Below, in pieces: positions 1 to 10,300 of a stretch of 64,000 bases of DNA. Below the pieces are notes generated by a model. The model did no database searches. It had not been told where the DNA came from and saw nothing but the letters and a program-made list of their open reading frames with translations. Origin of the DNA: Bacteroidota bacterium (GTDB taxonomy: Bacteria; Bacteroidota; Bacteroidia; J057; JADKCL01); contig JADKCL010000016.1 in the NCBI GenBank assembly GCA_016718825.1, forward strand, positions 62,001 to 126,000, written 5' to 3'. Numbering within the stretch: the first letter of the stretch is position 1; each line of letters starts with the position of its first letter. A program made the position numbers and the translations under genes.

Positions 1-840
1 GAATTGCGAACGGCCACCGGTTTTGAGGTGTATTCTGGATTGGAATCGGAGATCGGAAAAATTGCACCGTATTTCTTCGAAGGCCACCGGGCAGGATTCA
101 ACGATGCGATCGTGGTCATGGTCCGTGATTCGTCAACAATTGGAAGCCCAAAACCGACATTTGTTCAGATTCCAGCTAAGAAAACGGACTTGGGGTACAC
201 CCTTTTTTCGGCGGACGTGATTGATGCACAAGGCAATCCGCTGAATGCAGAAATCACGTTTGAGGAGTTGAATTCCGGACTTGAAGTGGTTCGTGCCAAG
301 GCTGATTCCAACGGTAGATTGGAGGTACGATTGCCCAATGGAGATGCCTATGCATGGTACCTGGGTACCACTGATTTTTTTCCTGCCTCCGGGATTATTG
401 ATTTATTGGCTGCGTCCGAGGCGGTTGGGGTAACAGGAAAAATCCGGAACAAAGTCACGCTGAGTTCGATTGCGGAATTGGTAGCTTCTGGCGAATCTAT
501 ACGCATCAATAATGTATTTTTCGATTATGATGCGACCACGCTCCGGCCAGAATCCAAGCGCCAATTGGACAGATTGGCTTCATTGTTGGTTCAATATCAA
601 GATTTTGGTGTCAGCATCTCTGCCCATACCGACGACCGGGGAGACGATGCCTACAACCTTGCGCTGAGCAGGCGGCGTGCCGACGCGGTCTTACGGTACC
701 TTGACAGCAAAGGATTTTCTTCCAAGCGGATCACCTCCGAAGGTTTTGGAGAGCGCAAACCTGCCGTGCCCAACGACAGCGACGAAAACCGGCAGTTCAA
801 CCGCCGGGTTGAATTCAGTCTATTTCCGATCACCAAATGA
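1..840 (+). CDS. OmpA-family protein, 5' end missing
   Basis: The frame is open from the first base, so the N-terminus lies outside the window and the TTG at position 4 is probably not the real start. The last ~115 residues form an OmpA-like peptidoglycan-binding domain: NVFFDYDATTLRPES, then HTDDRGDDAYNLALSRRRA, GFGERKP and the closing NRRVEF, whose Arg with the FD Asp normally grips diaminopimelate. In front lies a ~70-residue beta-rich segment that resembles a carboxypeptidase-regulatory fold (DVIDAQGNPLNAEITFEE). Such proteins anchor the outer membrane to the cell wall, and in Bacteroidota they often carry upstream PD40 or TPR repeats, which may be what is missing here. The next gene follows after 134 nt. 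The OmpA assignment is firm; the role is inferred. Confidence 0.88.
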   Translation, partial: ELRTATGFEVYSGLESEIGKIAPYFFEGHRAGFNDAIVVMVRDSSTIGSPKPTFVQIPAKKTDLGYTLFSADVIDAQGNPLNAEITFEELNSGLEVVRAKADSNGRLEVRLPNGDAYAWYLGTTDFFPASGIIDLLAASEAVGVTGKIRNKVTLSSIAELVASGESIRINNVFFDYDATTLRPESKRQLDRLASLLVQYQDFGVSISAHTDDRGDDAYNLALSRRRADAVLRYLDSKGFSSKRITSEGFGERKPAVPNDSDENRQFNRRVEFSLFPITK

Positions 841-933
841 GAAACAGAACCTGCAACGCCAAAAACCGGAGGAGCACCGCTGAACTTGGCCCGATGTTTG
901 AATTGGAATGGAATTGTAGTATTTTAGATTCCG

Positions 934-958
934 ACCGCGAAGCACGCTTTGCGGTTTT
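934..958 (+). terminator. Probable intrinsic terminator after the OmpA-family gene
   Basis: A 9-bp stem (ACCGC plus GAAG against CTTT plus GCGGT, with one G-U pair) closes a CACG tetraloop and is followed by TTT. It lies 94 nt after the OmpA stop and 17 nt before the next start codon, so it could separate the two genes. The short T-run makes it a weak call. Confidence 0.4.
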
Positions 959-974
959 AAAGCGCATCGACTGT

Positions 975-1949
975 ATGTTTTTAAATCGCTGTTTATCAAT
1001 CCTCTTGCTGATGTCGGCACTCATTTTGCCGAATGCGACTTTCGCACAGCAATTCCCTGGTGTCGAGGAAAACATACCGTTTCTCATCACTTTCGGCAAA
1101 AATGGGGTCACATCTTGGGGAGATGACGATTATTCGCAGACATTTTTCCTCAAGGTTCCCAAGTCTCAAAAGGATCCCATCTATGTGCGCGTTTACGATG
1201 CAGAGGTCGGTGGCAAGCTTGATGAACTGAAAGGCATCTGGAATACAAAATGTAAATTCTCCGTCTATGGCGGTCCCGGCACTTGGAGCAATCCTGACGC
1301 CAAAGGGGCCGGTCCTGAGGGCGATTACGACAGTGGCACGCTCCTATCGACAAAAACCTTTGCGGCCGATGTCAAATATGATACCACTTGGTACACTTTT
1401 GGACCTTTTAATCCGACGGAAGGCGAATGGGTGCCGGTGATGGATGGCTATGTATTCAAGGTGATTGCCGAAGGAATTGTTGGAGACGATGGCAACATTT
1501 ACAAGTACTTCCTGAGCACCCGCCCGGACCGGAATCTTAAAATCGAAGGCGCCAATGCATTCACCTATGAATATACCTTCAGGCTACCCAACAATAATTC
1601 CATTTGCCATATCTACCCGTTTGTCGACAGCAAAGTCGTAAGCATTCAGCAACACAATTTTGATTGGGACGGCGACGGTACGATTCGCATTGTTTCGATT
1701 GCACGTAAAGGAGAGCCTGTCAAAATGAGTACCGACGACGACTGGGCACTCAGCAAGCATGAGATCACCGACCGTGAAAAAAACACGTCCATTGACATTC
1801 AACTCATCAAGTCCAAAAACGTCAACAACAACAATGTTGTATTCAGCGTCACCAACCAATATGGTGAGGCGATGCCGTTTTATTCCATTCCGATCGGTGG
1901 CCCTCCAAAATACACCCCGATCATCAACGTAAAGCCAGACCCCAGGTAG
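975..1949 (+). CDS. Secreted protein of unknown function, 324 aa
   Basis: I do not recognise a family. The frame is open back to 837, overlapping the OmpA stop. I chose ATG 975 because it gives a clean signal peptide (MFLNRCLSILLLMSALILP, ending at TFAQQ), whereas the longer version adds 46 residues of unlikely composition. The mature protein is beta-rich, with many W/Y/G and Asp-rich turns (DWDGDGTIRI, TDDDWALSKHE), and no cysteine motif or sorting domain. It ends in a Pro-rich tail. It probably sits in the periplasm or at the surface. It lies between an OmpA-type anchor and a propeller sensor kinase that starts 11 nt after its stop, so it may belong to that kinase's transcription unit. Confidence 0.7.
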   Translation: MFLNRCLSILLLMSALILPNATFAQQFPGVEENIPFLITFGKNGVTSWGDDDYSQTFFLKVPKSQKDPIYVRVYDAEVGGKLDELKGIWNTKCKFSVYGGPGTWSNPDAKGAGPEGDYDSGTLLSTKTFAADVKYDTTWYTFGPFNPTEGEWVPVMDGYVFKVIAEGIVGDDGNIYKYFLSTRPDRNLKIEGANAFTYEYTFRLPNNNSICHIYPFVDSKVVSIQQHNFDWDGDGTIRIVSIARKGEPVKMSTDDDWALSKHEITDREKNTSIDIQLIKSKNVNNNNVVFSVTNQYGEAMPFYSIPIGGPPKYTPIINVKPDPR

Positions 1950-1960
1950 GCTTCCGCTTC

Positions 1961-4900
1961 ATGATGCATTTTCCAAGATTATTAAGATCCCTCAACCTCC
2001 ATCGGCCTCTTTGCATGGCAAAATGGACCTTGTTTGCTGCACTATTTTCGGCCTTGTTTTGGGGCGAGACTTTTGCTCAAGGCTTTGTGAGCAAACACTA
2101 TGACGCAGAAAACGGACTTCCAGTTGAGTACATCTATACGCTTGTCCAAGATGACCGCGGATTCCTGTATTTGGGAACCGGGTCAGGCCTCGTGCGCTTT
2201 GACGGTGCAAAATTCAAAACACTGACAACCGCAGACGGTCTTGCCGACGACTTTATCACCGCCTGCCACAAAGACAAAACGGGATTAATTTGGCTTGGAC
2301 ATGAAGGCCGAGTTTCCATGCTTACCGGGTCGAAATTGAGCGCTCTTCCCGACACATCATCCATCCGGAGCAGGGTCATTGCCATCGCCTCTGACTCCTA
2401 CGGCGATGTATGGTGCGCCTCGCAACGCAACGGCATTTTCCTGATCGACAGCACCAAGGTGCTCAAAAATGAAAGCAACGGCATCTCCGAAGATATGATG
2501 GTGCATAGCATGGCCATCGGCAAGGTTCGCGGTGTCGAATATATGCTTATTGGAACCGATCAGGGGCTTTTGGTCTATATCTTGAAGAAGCGGGGTGCTC
2601 CACAATTTGCCTACGCTGCCACCAAAGTACCGGCAACCAAGATCCAATGCATCGTCAAAAAAGCCAGTTTGGACGGATTTTGGATCGGGACTGAAGATGA
2701 AGGAATGCTGGCTTTTGAGCCCTCCCAACTTGATACTTCCACAGTTGCCTTCAAATACGATGCAACGATCGGCTTTCCCGAATCGAATGTCATGTCAATT
2801 TCGGAGGGTCCAAACCGTAGCCTTTGGGTTGGGTCAGGAAGCCAAGGATTTTTCAAATTCTGGAATGGCCCTGCCACAAGTTCCCCAAAAACAAATGGGC
2901 TTATCCAAGTAATGAAGTCGCAGCCGTCAGACAGCATTCCGGTACAAATTGTCAAAGCCATTTACCATGACAATTTTGGAAACACCTGGCTTGGAACCTA
3001 TGGCAATGGATTGTTTTCCCTTGAGAATCAAACACTCAGCACTTTACGCCTAATGGAGGACTCCACCTCCAATCTCGAGCTGTTGTGTACCTTTGAAGGG
3101 CATGGCGGAGATTTTTGGGTTGGGACCAATCGTGGTCTCTATCTTCTTGGGAGTGAACTGGTTAAAACAAGCAATTTCAAGTATTCCCTGGGTGGAATCA
3201 TTACGCTTCCCCACAAATTGCACTATACGGAGGCCGATGGCCTACCCTCTTCCAAGATTACGTGTGTACTGGAAGATAAACAACGTAACCTTTGGGTCGG
3301 AACACGCGATGCAGGCATCGCTGTATTGCTGAACGGTGCAACCAAGTTCGAAGCTCGCTCACTTTCAGACCTTTCCTTGTCCAACAACATCAACGCCCTT
3401 GCTCAAGGAAAAGACAACCTGCTTTGGATCGCGACCACAGACGGTGCATTTTCCTTGGATCCTGCCACTGGAAAAACGAACTATTACGGAACCCAAAACA
3501 AATTGCCGCACAACAATATCTACGATATATTCTCAGATAAATCGGGAAAAATCTGGTTTGCAACGCATACCAACCGTCTCGCATTTTTTGACGGGAAAAA
3601 TATTGAAACGCGCGAGGTGACCGATCATGGGGAAATTCCCAACATTACTTGTATCAAACAGGACAAGCAAGGCATCTTTTGGCTGGGAACGGATGGAATG
3701 GGACTTTATCGGTTCGACGGTGAAAAGTACAAGCAATTCAACAAATTGGATGGACTTCAGAGTAACTACGTCTACAACCTTGTCATCGACCACTATGGCC
3801 ATGTTTGGACGACACACCGCGATGGTTTTTCGAGGTTTGTTCCCCAAACCGGAAAGATACTAACCTATCCTTCAAAGATATACGTCTCCAAAGAGGAAAA
3901 TCCGCCATCAAGTGCCAATATTGACGACTATGGAAATATCTGGTTTTCCACGGAACAGGGAATTTTGCGGTACAATTGGGACCCGGAGCGGAACATTGGC
4001 GCCGCCCCTCGGATTTTCTTGGAGTCGGTCACGATCTTTGACAGCCTCTACCCTATTACGGAGGAAATTGTATTGCCCTACGATTCCTACCGGATCACCT
4101 TCGGATACCTAGGCTTGACCTTTGTCAATCAGGAAGATGTTTTGTACCAATACAAGCTCGAAGGTAGAGAGCCCGATTGGTCGCCACTCACCAAACTTGA
4201 CCAAATTTCCTTTCAGGCACTCGAAGACGGCCAATACACCTTTCATGTGCGCGCATGCAACCGTTTTGGCAAATGCAACGAAGCATCCGCGAAGATTAGA
4301 ATCGTGATTTTGCCCCCATTTTGGAAAACTTGGTGGTTCCGTGGTTTGATATTTTTGGCCGTCGGAGGAATCGTTTTTGCCTATATCCGGTACAGAATCT
4401 ATCGGTTGAATCGGGAAAAGGCTGAGCTCGAAGAAAAGGTAAAACAACGTACCCTCGAATTGCTTGTTGAAAAGGAGAAGGTCGAGAAGGCCAATATTGA
4501 GTTGGAGAAGCTTTCACTTGTGGCAAGTGAAACAGACAATGCAGTTTTCATTCTGGATGCAGAAGGTAATTTGACCTGGGTGAATGAAGGCTTCACACGG
4601 CTTACAGGATTGACGATGGATGAATTGCTCGCGATTCGCAACGAACCCGAGTTCCTCAACACGAGCAGCAATCCGCGTATCAAGGATTTGCTTTCCAAGG
4701 CCACAAAAGAGAATCGTTCCGTTCAATACGAGTCAACCTTGCCCTCCAAAAGTGGCACTGAAATCTGGGTGGTTTCCACGCTGACCCCGATTTTTGACCA
4801 AGACGGAAACATCCGGAACATCGTGATTATCGACAGCAATATCACCGACAGGAAGATTGCCGAGGAGAAAATCAGGCAGATGAATGCCGAATTGGAATCA

Positions 4901-5677
4901 CAGGTCGCCGCCAGAACCCAAGAACTTGCTGATGCCAATGAATCCCTGCTCATCGAAAACCAGGAGCACATTAAAACTTCAGAGCAGCTGAAACGCACCA
5001 ACAGCGAACTCGACACATTTGTCTATCGTGCTTCCCATGACCTCAAAGGGCCATTGGCATCCCTCAACGGTCTGATCAACATCGCCGGTATGGAGCTCAC
5101 CGACAATGCCGTAGCTACAAGGTATCTCGGGCTGATGGACAAGGCTGCAAAAAGGCTCGACGGAATTTTGATTGACTTGATCGAGGCAACACAGGTCAAA
5201 CAGCGCACCATCGAACTTGGCTCCATTCCAGCATTGGTATTGGCCAATACTGTGGTTGAAGGAATCAAAACCCAACAAGATCTCAGCAATGTGGAGATCA
5301 AACTGGACATCGATCCTTCCCTTGAGATTGTGTCTGACGAAACCCTGCTGAATTCCATTTTGCAGAATCTGATCGTCACTTCCTTGAGGTACCGCGATCC
5401 AGCAAAGCCGGTATGCGAATTGGCGCTGTCAATAAAGAAGCTACCCTCAACCTGGAGCATCACCATGACCGACAATGGACTTGGTTACAATGACGATGTC
5501 AAACATCGTGTTTGGGACATGTTCTTCAAGGCCAACAATCAAATTTCGGGATCCGGTCTCGGATTGTACATTGTGAAGCAGGCCACCGAAAAACTAAACG
5601 GTCAAGTTTCGATGGAAACCAAGGCGCTTGAGGGAACAAAGATTCACTTGGAATTCCCAATTCAGACGCCCGCCTAG
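1961..5677 (+). CDS. Two-component propeller (Y_Y_Y) sensor histidine kinase with PAS domain, degenerate N-box
   Basis: A 1238-residue membrane sensor. A signal peptide (MAKWTLFAALFSALFWGETFAQ, from an internal ATG at 2015) precedes about 14 beta-propeller strands of the W(V/L)GT..G(L/I)..(F/Y) type over residues ~40-700. A Y_Y_Y domain (~705-780), one membrane helix (~790-812), a coiled coil and a PAS domain (~855-965) follow. The dimerisation motif YRASHDLKGP places the phospho-acceptor at H1026, and the ATPase domain has DNGLGY and GSGLGLYIVK. There is no receiver or AraC domain, unlike classic hybrid propeller sensors. The N-box reads QNLIVTSLRYRD: Asn1136 is kept, but Thr1140 replaces the second asparagine normally needed for Mg-ATP. 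The outer propellers probably sense a polymer-derived ligand. ATG 1961 would give a long n-region, so 2015 may be the real start. Confidence 0.9.
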   Translation: MMHFPRLLRSLNLHRPLCMAKWTLFAALFSALFWGETFAQGFVSKHYDAENGLPVEYIYTLVQDDRGFLYLGTGSGLVRFDGAKFKTLTTADGLADDFITACHKDKTGLIWLGHEGRVSMLTGSKLSALPDTSSIRSRVIAIASDSYGDVWCASQRNGIFLIDSTKVLKNESNGISEDMMVHSMAIGKVRGVEYMLIGTDQGLLVYILKKRGAPQFAYAATKVPATKIQCIVKKASLDGFWIGTEDEGMLAFEPSQLDTSTVAFKYDATIGFPESNVMSISEGPNRSLWVGSGSQGFFKFWNGPATSSPKTNGLIQVMKSQPSDSIPVQIVKAIYHDNFGNTWLGTYGNGLFSLENQTLSTLRLMEDSTSNLELLCTFEGHGGDFWVGTNRGLYLLGSELVKTSNFKYSLGGIITLPHKLHYTEADGLPSSKITCVLEDKQRNLWVGTRDAGIAVLLNGATKFEARSLSDLSLSNNINALAQGKDNLLWIATTDGAFSLDPATGKTNYYGTQNKLPHNNIYDIFSDKSGKIWFATHTNRLAFFDGKNIETREVTDHGEIPNITCIKQDKQGIFWLGTDGMGLYRFDGEKYKQFNKLDGLQSNYVYNLVIDHYGHVWTTHRDGFSRFVPQTGKILTYPSKIYVSKEENPPSSANIDDYGNIWFSTEQGILRYNWDPERNIGAAPRIFLESVTIFDSLYPITEEIVLPYDSYRITFGYLGLTFVNQEDVLYQYKLEGREPDWSPLTKLDQISFQALEDGQYTFHVRACNRFGKCNEASAKIRIVILPPFWKTWWFRGLIFLAVGGIVFAYIRYRIYRLNREKAELEEKVKQRTLELLVEKEKVEKANIELEKLSLVASETDNAVFILDAEGNLTWVNEGFTRLTGLTMDELLAIRNEPEFLNTSSNPRIKDLLSKATKENRSVQYESTLPSKSGTEIWVVSTLTPIFDQDGNIRNIVIIDSNITDRKIAEEKIRQMNAELESQVAARTQELADANESLLIENQEHIKTSEQLKRTNSELDTFVYRASHDLKGPLASLNGLINIAGMELTDNAVATRYLGLMDKAAKRLDGILIDLIEATQVKQRTIELGSIPALVLANTVVEGIKTQQDLSNVEIKLDIDPSLEIVSDETLLNSILQNLIVTSLRYRDPAKPVCELALSIKKLPSTWSITMTDNGLGYNDDVKHRVWDMFFKANNQISGSGLGLYIVKQATEKLNGQVSMETKALEGTKIHLEFPIQTPA

Positions 5678-5887
5678 TTCATTATTGCAAAAGATTTCGG
5701 TGCGGGGAGTGCCTAGCCAATGGCTTGTCAGCCAAATCAGCTTTCCCGCCAACAAGAAGGCGGAACATTCTTTCTGAATGGTTAATATCCAGAAATTGAA
5801 TACATTTAAAATCAACAATTTAACCGATGATGATTCACTATTGAAGAATACAAATTATTGCTTCAAAGTGATCATTGCCAAAGGATG
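5678..5887. other. Convergent intergenic stretch
   Basis: 210 nt between the kinase and the M43 protease, which converge here. The only structure I see is a 5-bp CCGCC/GGCGG hairpin at 5746-5763, too weak to call a terminator. Confidence 0.4.
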
Positions 5888-7183
5888 CTATTCCTCAAAT
5901 CTCCCCACAAACACCTTTGTATTGAATGTCGCGGTGGATGTAATCACATTGAGATAATAAGTACCAACTGCAAATTCAGAAAGATCCAGCGGAATCGGAC
6001 CGCGTCCTGTCGAGGCCGTTTGTCGCTCCATGACTTTCCGCCCGGTGAAATCATACATCTCCAACCAAACCTGCCCTACGGTTTCGATGTCGACATTGAC
6101 CATCAAGTAGTGATTCGCCGGATTGGGGTAAACGAAAATTTGGCCTTGCGCTGGAATATCCAACATTTCTTGGCCGCAGCCTGTGCGAAAAAGATTCTCG
6201 CGGCTCACCATTTCCGACCGATAGCGCAACAAGGCGGATCGCATCCGTTGAATCTGGCAATGGGTAAACAGGTTGATACACTGGTCATCGGAATAATCCA
6301 TGTAGTTTTCCACCTGTCGGCGAGTGCTGTCACAAGCCTCCCAGAAAAGGATGCTTTGTGAACTTGTACAAAGCGGAAAAGTTGCAAATTCTTCTCCTGG
6401 CACCGGCGGGGTGTCATCGCAGAAGTCCGTGCCTGCCGGGCAAAAAGTGCTGCTTGTCGGCCCCCAAGGATGGTAAAGATCGAAATAGTGACCGACTTCG
6501 TGTGTTCCGGTTTTGCCGCGGGTCTGTGCAGTGCCCACGTCACGACCAAAGTAGTGGTAGTCGATCACAATACCATCATAGGCGGTTCCTGCAACTTGTT
6601 CCGGAATGTATGTATAGCCCGCAAGTGAATATTCACTGTTGAACGGAATATGCCGCACCGTCCAAATGTTCAAATACCGGTTCGGATCCCATTGATTGAT
6701 ATTTTTCATCAAAGTATCCTCCGTAAACGGATCCAAGGAATCTGCATAGGCGGTTACCGTATAGTCATATCCAAGCGATGGGTTGCCGTAAGGATCCACT
6801 TTTGCGAGGCAGAATTTTATTTTCACATCTCCCCCCATCGGGCTGGAATTGGCTCCTTCGCCATAGCGCCCAAAACCCTCATTCAACACATCAATTTGCG
6901 ATTGGATTTGCTCCGGGGTCACATTTCGCTCTGCGCCAAAGGAATGCATCACGTGTACCACCACCGGAATCACGTAGGTAAAGGCAGAGTCCACTTCGCC
7001 GACCTTCTCGTCATTGGGGATCGTGCGGCCGGGTACACCATTGGGGAATTTGCGTCGCAAGTTGTCAGCCAACTCATCACTACATCTTACCGTAGCACCC
7101 ACTCCATCAGTCGATTGCCCCATTGCACTCAAAGTAGAAATGCAAGTCAGTCCCCAAAAAAGCCAATTGCGCAAACCGTTCAT
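5888..7183 (-). CDS. Secreted M43 (pappalysin/cytophagalysin-type) metalloprotease with T9SS sorting domain
   Basis: 431 residues. A signal peptide ends at SAMGQ. The zinc site is HEVGHYFDLYH at residues 228-238: His228, Glu229, His232 and His238 fit the metzincin motif HExxHxxGxxH, but Asp235 stands where the glycine normally is. The M43 features CDDTPPVPG and NYMDYSDDQCINLFTHCQ (Met-turn region) follow. The last ~75 residues (FVYPNPANHYLMVNV ... GTYYLNVITSTATFNTKVFVGRF) form a type A T9SS C-terminal domain, so the enzyme is exported through the type IX system and cleaved or anchored at the cell surface. M43 enzymes usually digest extracellular proteins. It is monocistronic, with its own promoter (7206-7213). 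Confidence 0.93.
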   Translation of the reverse strand: MNGLRNWLFWGLTCISTLSAMGQSTDGVGATVRCSDELADNLRRKFPNGVPGRTIPNDEKVGEVDSAFTYVIPVVVHVMHSFGAERNVTPEQIQSQIDVLNEGFGRYGEGANSSPMGGDVKIKFCLAKVDPYGNPSLGYDYTVTAYADSLDPFTEDTLMKNINQWDPNRYLNIWTVRHIPFNSEYSLAGYTYIPEQVAGTAYDGIVIDYHYFGRDVGTAQTRGKTGTHEVGHYFDLYHPWGPTSSTFCPAGTDFCDDTPPVPGEEFATFPLCTSSQSILFWEACDSTRRQVENYMDYSDDQCINLFTHCQIQRMRSALLRYRSEMVSRENLFRTGCGQEMLDIPAQGQIFVYPNPANHYLMVNVDIETVGQVWLEMYDFTGRKVMERQTASTGRGPIPLDLSEFAVGTYYLNVITSTATFNTKVFVGRFEE

Positions 7184-7205
7184 CCTTCGTTCAGTGCTTG
7201 ATGTT

Positions 7206-7213
7206 CAAAATTA
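7206..7213 (-). promoter_or_regulatory. Bacteroidota promoter -7 element (TAATTTTG) for the M43 protease
   Basis: TAATTTTG on the minus strand matches TAnnTTTG and ends 22 nt before the protease ATG. I see no clear -33 TTTG at the expected spacing. Confidence 0.5.
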
Positions 7214-7279
7214 GGCATTCGAAGGCAGAAAAGAAACTGGCGAAGTCCATACAAAAAGTGGATCCACAAGATGCAAGAA

Positions 7280-7306
7280 GCCCCGTCCAAGCAACTTGAA
7301 CGGGGC
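7280..7306 (-). terminator. Terminator of the PKD-repeat gene
   Basis: On the minus strand, a 7-bp perfect stem (GCCCCGT/ACGGGGC) with a 13-nt loop is followed by TTCTTG. It lies 26 nt past the stop of the PKD gene and upstream of the protease 3' flank. The T-tract is broken. Confidence 0.5.
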
Positions 7307-7332
7307 CTCTCATTGGTAAGGAACAGTCTTCC

Positions 7333-10300
7333 TTAGTCGACAATCAAATTCTTGTACACGCGGCTTCCACCTGCATTGACCTCGAGGATATAGATCCCTT
7401 TGGCCATGTTGCGCAAGTCGATTTCCGAGTTCATGGTACCAACTTGGCGGCCTGCCTGCATTTGCCAGACTTCTTGACCCACAAGATTGGTGACCCTCAA
7501 CTGCACGTCTGCTGCCTTGGACAACTCAGCACGGAGGCTGAAAAGACCAGCGCTTGGATTTGGGTAGACATTCAAGGAGCCGTCCACAAAGACTGCATCT
7601 TCTTGGCCGACCACGGTAACATTGATCCACTGACAGAACGAAGCCGATCCGCAAGCATTGGATGCCGTGAGACATACATAGTATTGACCTGCAAACAGGT
7701 ACCCATGTGATGGATTTTGCTGTGTGCTTACACTGCCGTCCCCAAATGCCCAGAACCAAGTGGTCGGGCTGTTCACGGAAAGGTCGGTAAAGCCAACAGT
7801 AGAGGTTCCAAACACAAAGTTGAATTGTGGCACAGGTGCATTACAGGCAATCACCAGGTTCTGGCACGAGGTATTCGTTCCGCAGAAGTTGGTTACCGTG
7901 AGGCACGCATTGTAGATGCCCGACTGTGTATACGTATGCGTTGGGCTTTGCAAGGTGCTCGTGATGCCGTCTCCAAAGTTCCAGAACCAAGATTGAGCGC
8001 CGATCGAGACATCATTGAAGGTCGCAACAGAGTTGGTAACCTGAGCAACGTAGCCAGCAGTTGGCATGGAGCAAGTGATCGTTACCGTCTGACAAAGGGT
8101 GTCAAATCCGCAGCTGTTGCTCACATAGAGACATACCGTGTACGTGCCTGCTGCAGGATACACGTGGGTCGGATTGGCTTGGGTGGTCGAAGGAGAACCG
8201 TCGCCAAAAGTCCAAGTCCATCCTTGGGAGTTAGGCGATGCACCATTGGTAAAGCCTACCGTGCTGTCGTTTTGCACCAGGAAGGTGAAGTTGGCAGTCG
8301 GAGGTACACAGCTAATGATGACGGGCCTGCAAACGGTATCCGAACCGCAAACGCTGGTCGAGATCAAGCAAACGTTAAACGTGCCAACGGTTGTGAAGGC
8401 ATGAATCGGATTCGTTGCTGTTGAAGTTGTGCCATCCCCGAAATCCCAAGTATAAGTAGTGCTGCCACCACCTGTGGTTTGGTTCGTGAAAGAACCAATG
8501 TTGGCATTCGTAGAAAAGTTGAAGTTTGCATTCGGGGCAGGGCAACTTACCGTGATCGACTGGCAGAAGGTGTTGGATCCGCAGGCATTGACAGCGGTCA
8601 AACATACTTGATACACACCTGGCGCTGCATACGTATGCGTCGGGTTGGATTGGATCGAGTTGGGGGTGCCATCGCCAAATACCCAAGTCCAACCTGTCGG
8701 ATTGCCACCGGTCAAATCACCAAAGCTTACCACCAACTGATTCATCGTAGTCGAGAAGTTGGCGGTCGGCTGTGGGCACAATACCGAAACCGCTTGGCAT
8801 GTGGTATCGTTGCCACAGGAATTGGTCGTCACCAAACAGACGTTATAGGTACCTGTGTTGGCATAGGTGTGGGAAGGATTCTGCAAGGTGGAAGTGCCGC
8901 CATCACCGAAATCCCATGACCATGACGTAGGCACACCCGTGGTCAAGTCAGAGAAGTTATAAGCCAAGTTGATGTTCGTGAAGCTGAAGTTAGAACTTGG
9001 CAATGGGCAGTTCAGGGTAATGTTCTGACAGAGTGTATGCGTACCGCAAGCACTTGTAATCGTGAGGCAAACCTGATAAGTGCCACCTTGTACATAAACG
9101 TGTGTGGGGTTCTGAACTGTCGAGGTACCACCATCGCCAAATGTCCAAGCATACGTTGTCGGATTGCCCGTGCTTGTGCTTGTCAAGTTGAGCGTGAGAC
9201 CCGTATTCGTGAAGGAGAAGCTTGCAACTGGTGCAGGACACGAAACCGTGATCACCGTGCAGGTCGTGTTGGAACCACAGGTATTCGTCGCTGTTAGGCA
9301 AACGTTATATGTGCCTGAAGCAGCATAAACGTGCGTTGGATTCTGAAGTGTAGAAGTATTTCCATCACCGAAGTCCCAAAGCCACGAGGTTGGCGTACCG
9401 GAAGAGACATCCGTAAATGCCACCGAAAGATTCGTAGGGATACGTGTGAAACCAGCGACCGGAGAGTTGCAACCGGTATTGATCGGGAAGCAAATGGTAT
9501 CGGTACCGCAAATATTGGTCGCAATCAAGCACACAGTGAATGTACCAACGGTTGCATAGGTATGCGACGGATTTTGGGTAGTGCCCAACGGGCTACCATC
9601 CCCAAAGTCCCAAGACCAGGTCGTCGGGGTATTGGTGGTCAAGTCAGAAAAGTTGACCGTCAAACCCGCAGTCACAGAAGTCCAGTTCGCAACCGGTGGC
9701 ACGCACCCGGCAACGCTCAATGAGGTGCAGAAGGTGTCAGAGCCGCATGCATTGCTTGCAATCAAGCAGACCGTATAGGTGCCATTGGCGGCATAAGTAT
9801 GATTCGGATTTTGGGTAGTCGAAGTATTGCCATCGCCAAAATCCCAAGCCCAAGTGGTGGGGCCATTCGTTGAAAGGTCCACAAAGGAAACCGTCAAGCC
9901 GGCAGGAGCATTCGCAAAATTGGCAACAACCGGCACGCCGCTGTTGATCGTCACAGTGCCCGTTGACTGATCGGTACAACCTGTCGTCCAGCCAAACATC
10001 GTATCACTCAACGTAACTGTATAAGATCCGGCAACCGTGTAGGTATGTGCGCCGTCAATTTGATATTCTGCTGGTGAGCCGTCGCCATAGTTCCAGCTAA
10101 AGGAGGAATCTGGATTGCCTGCCCAGAAAACATTAAAAGCGTCAATGTTGTAGAATCGATCAAACAGCACAGGTGATGAGGTATTTGTCCAAGACATCGG
10201 GGTACCTGTACACGCCGTGGCATTCGTCGGGGTGAAACTCGAGGTGATGCTATAAGTAACATGCGGTAGCAGCATGAAGTCGGCATCCAACAAGCTGGCG

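Noticed and set aside
5858..6361. 167-codon plus-strand frame
   Set aside because: Antisense to the T9SS end of the M43 protease.
7717..8424. 235-codon plus-strand frame rich in Arg and Gly
   Set aside because: Antisense to the PKD repeats; the repetition comes from those repeats.
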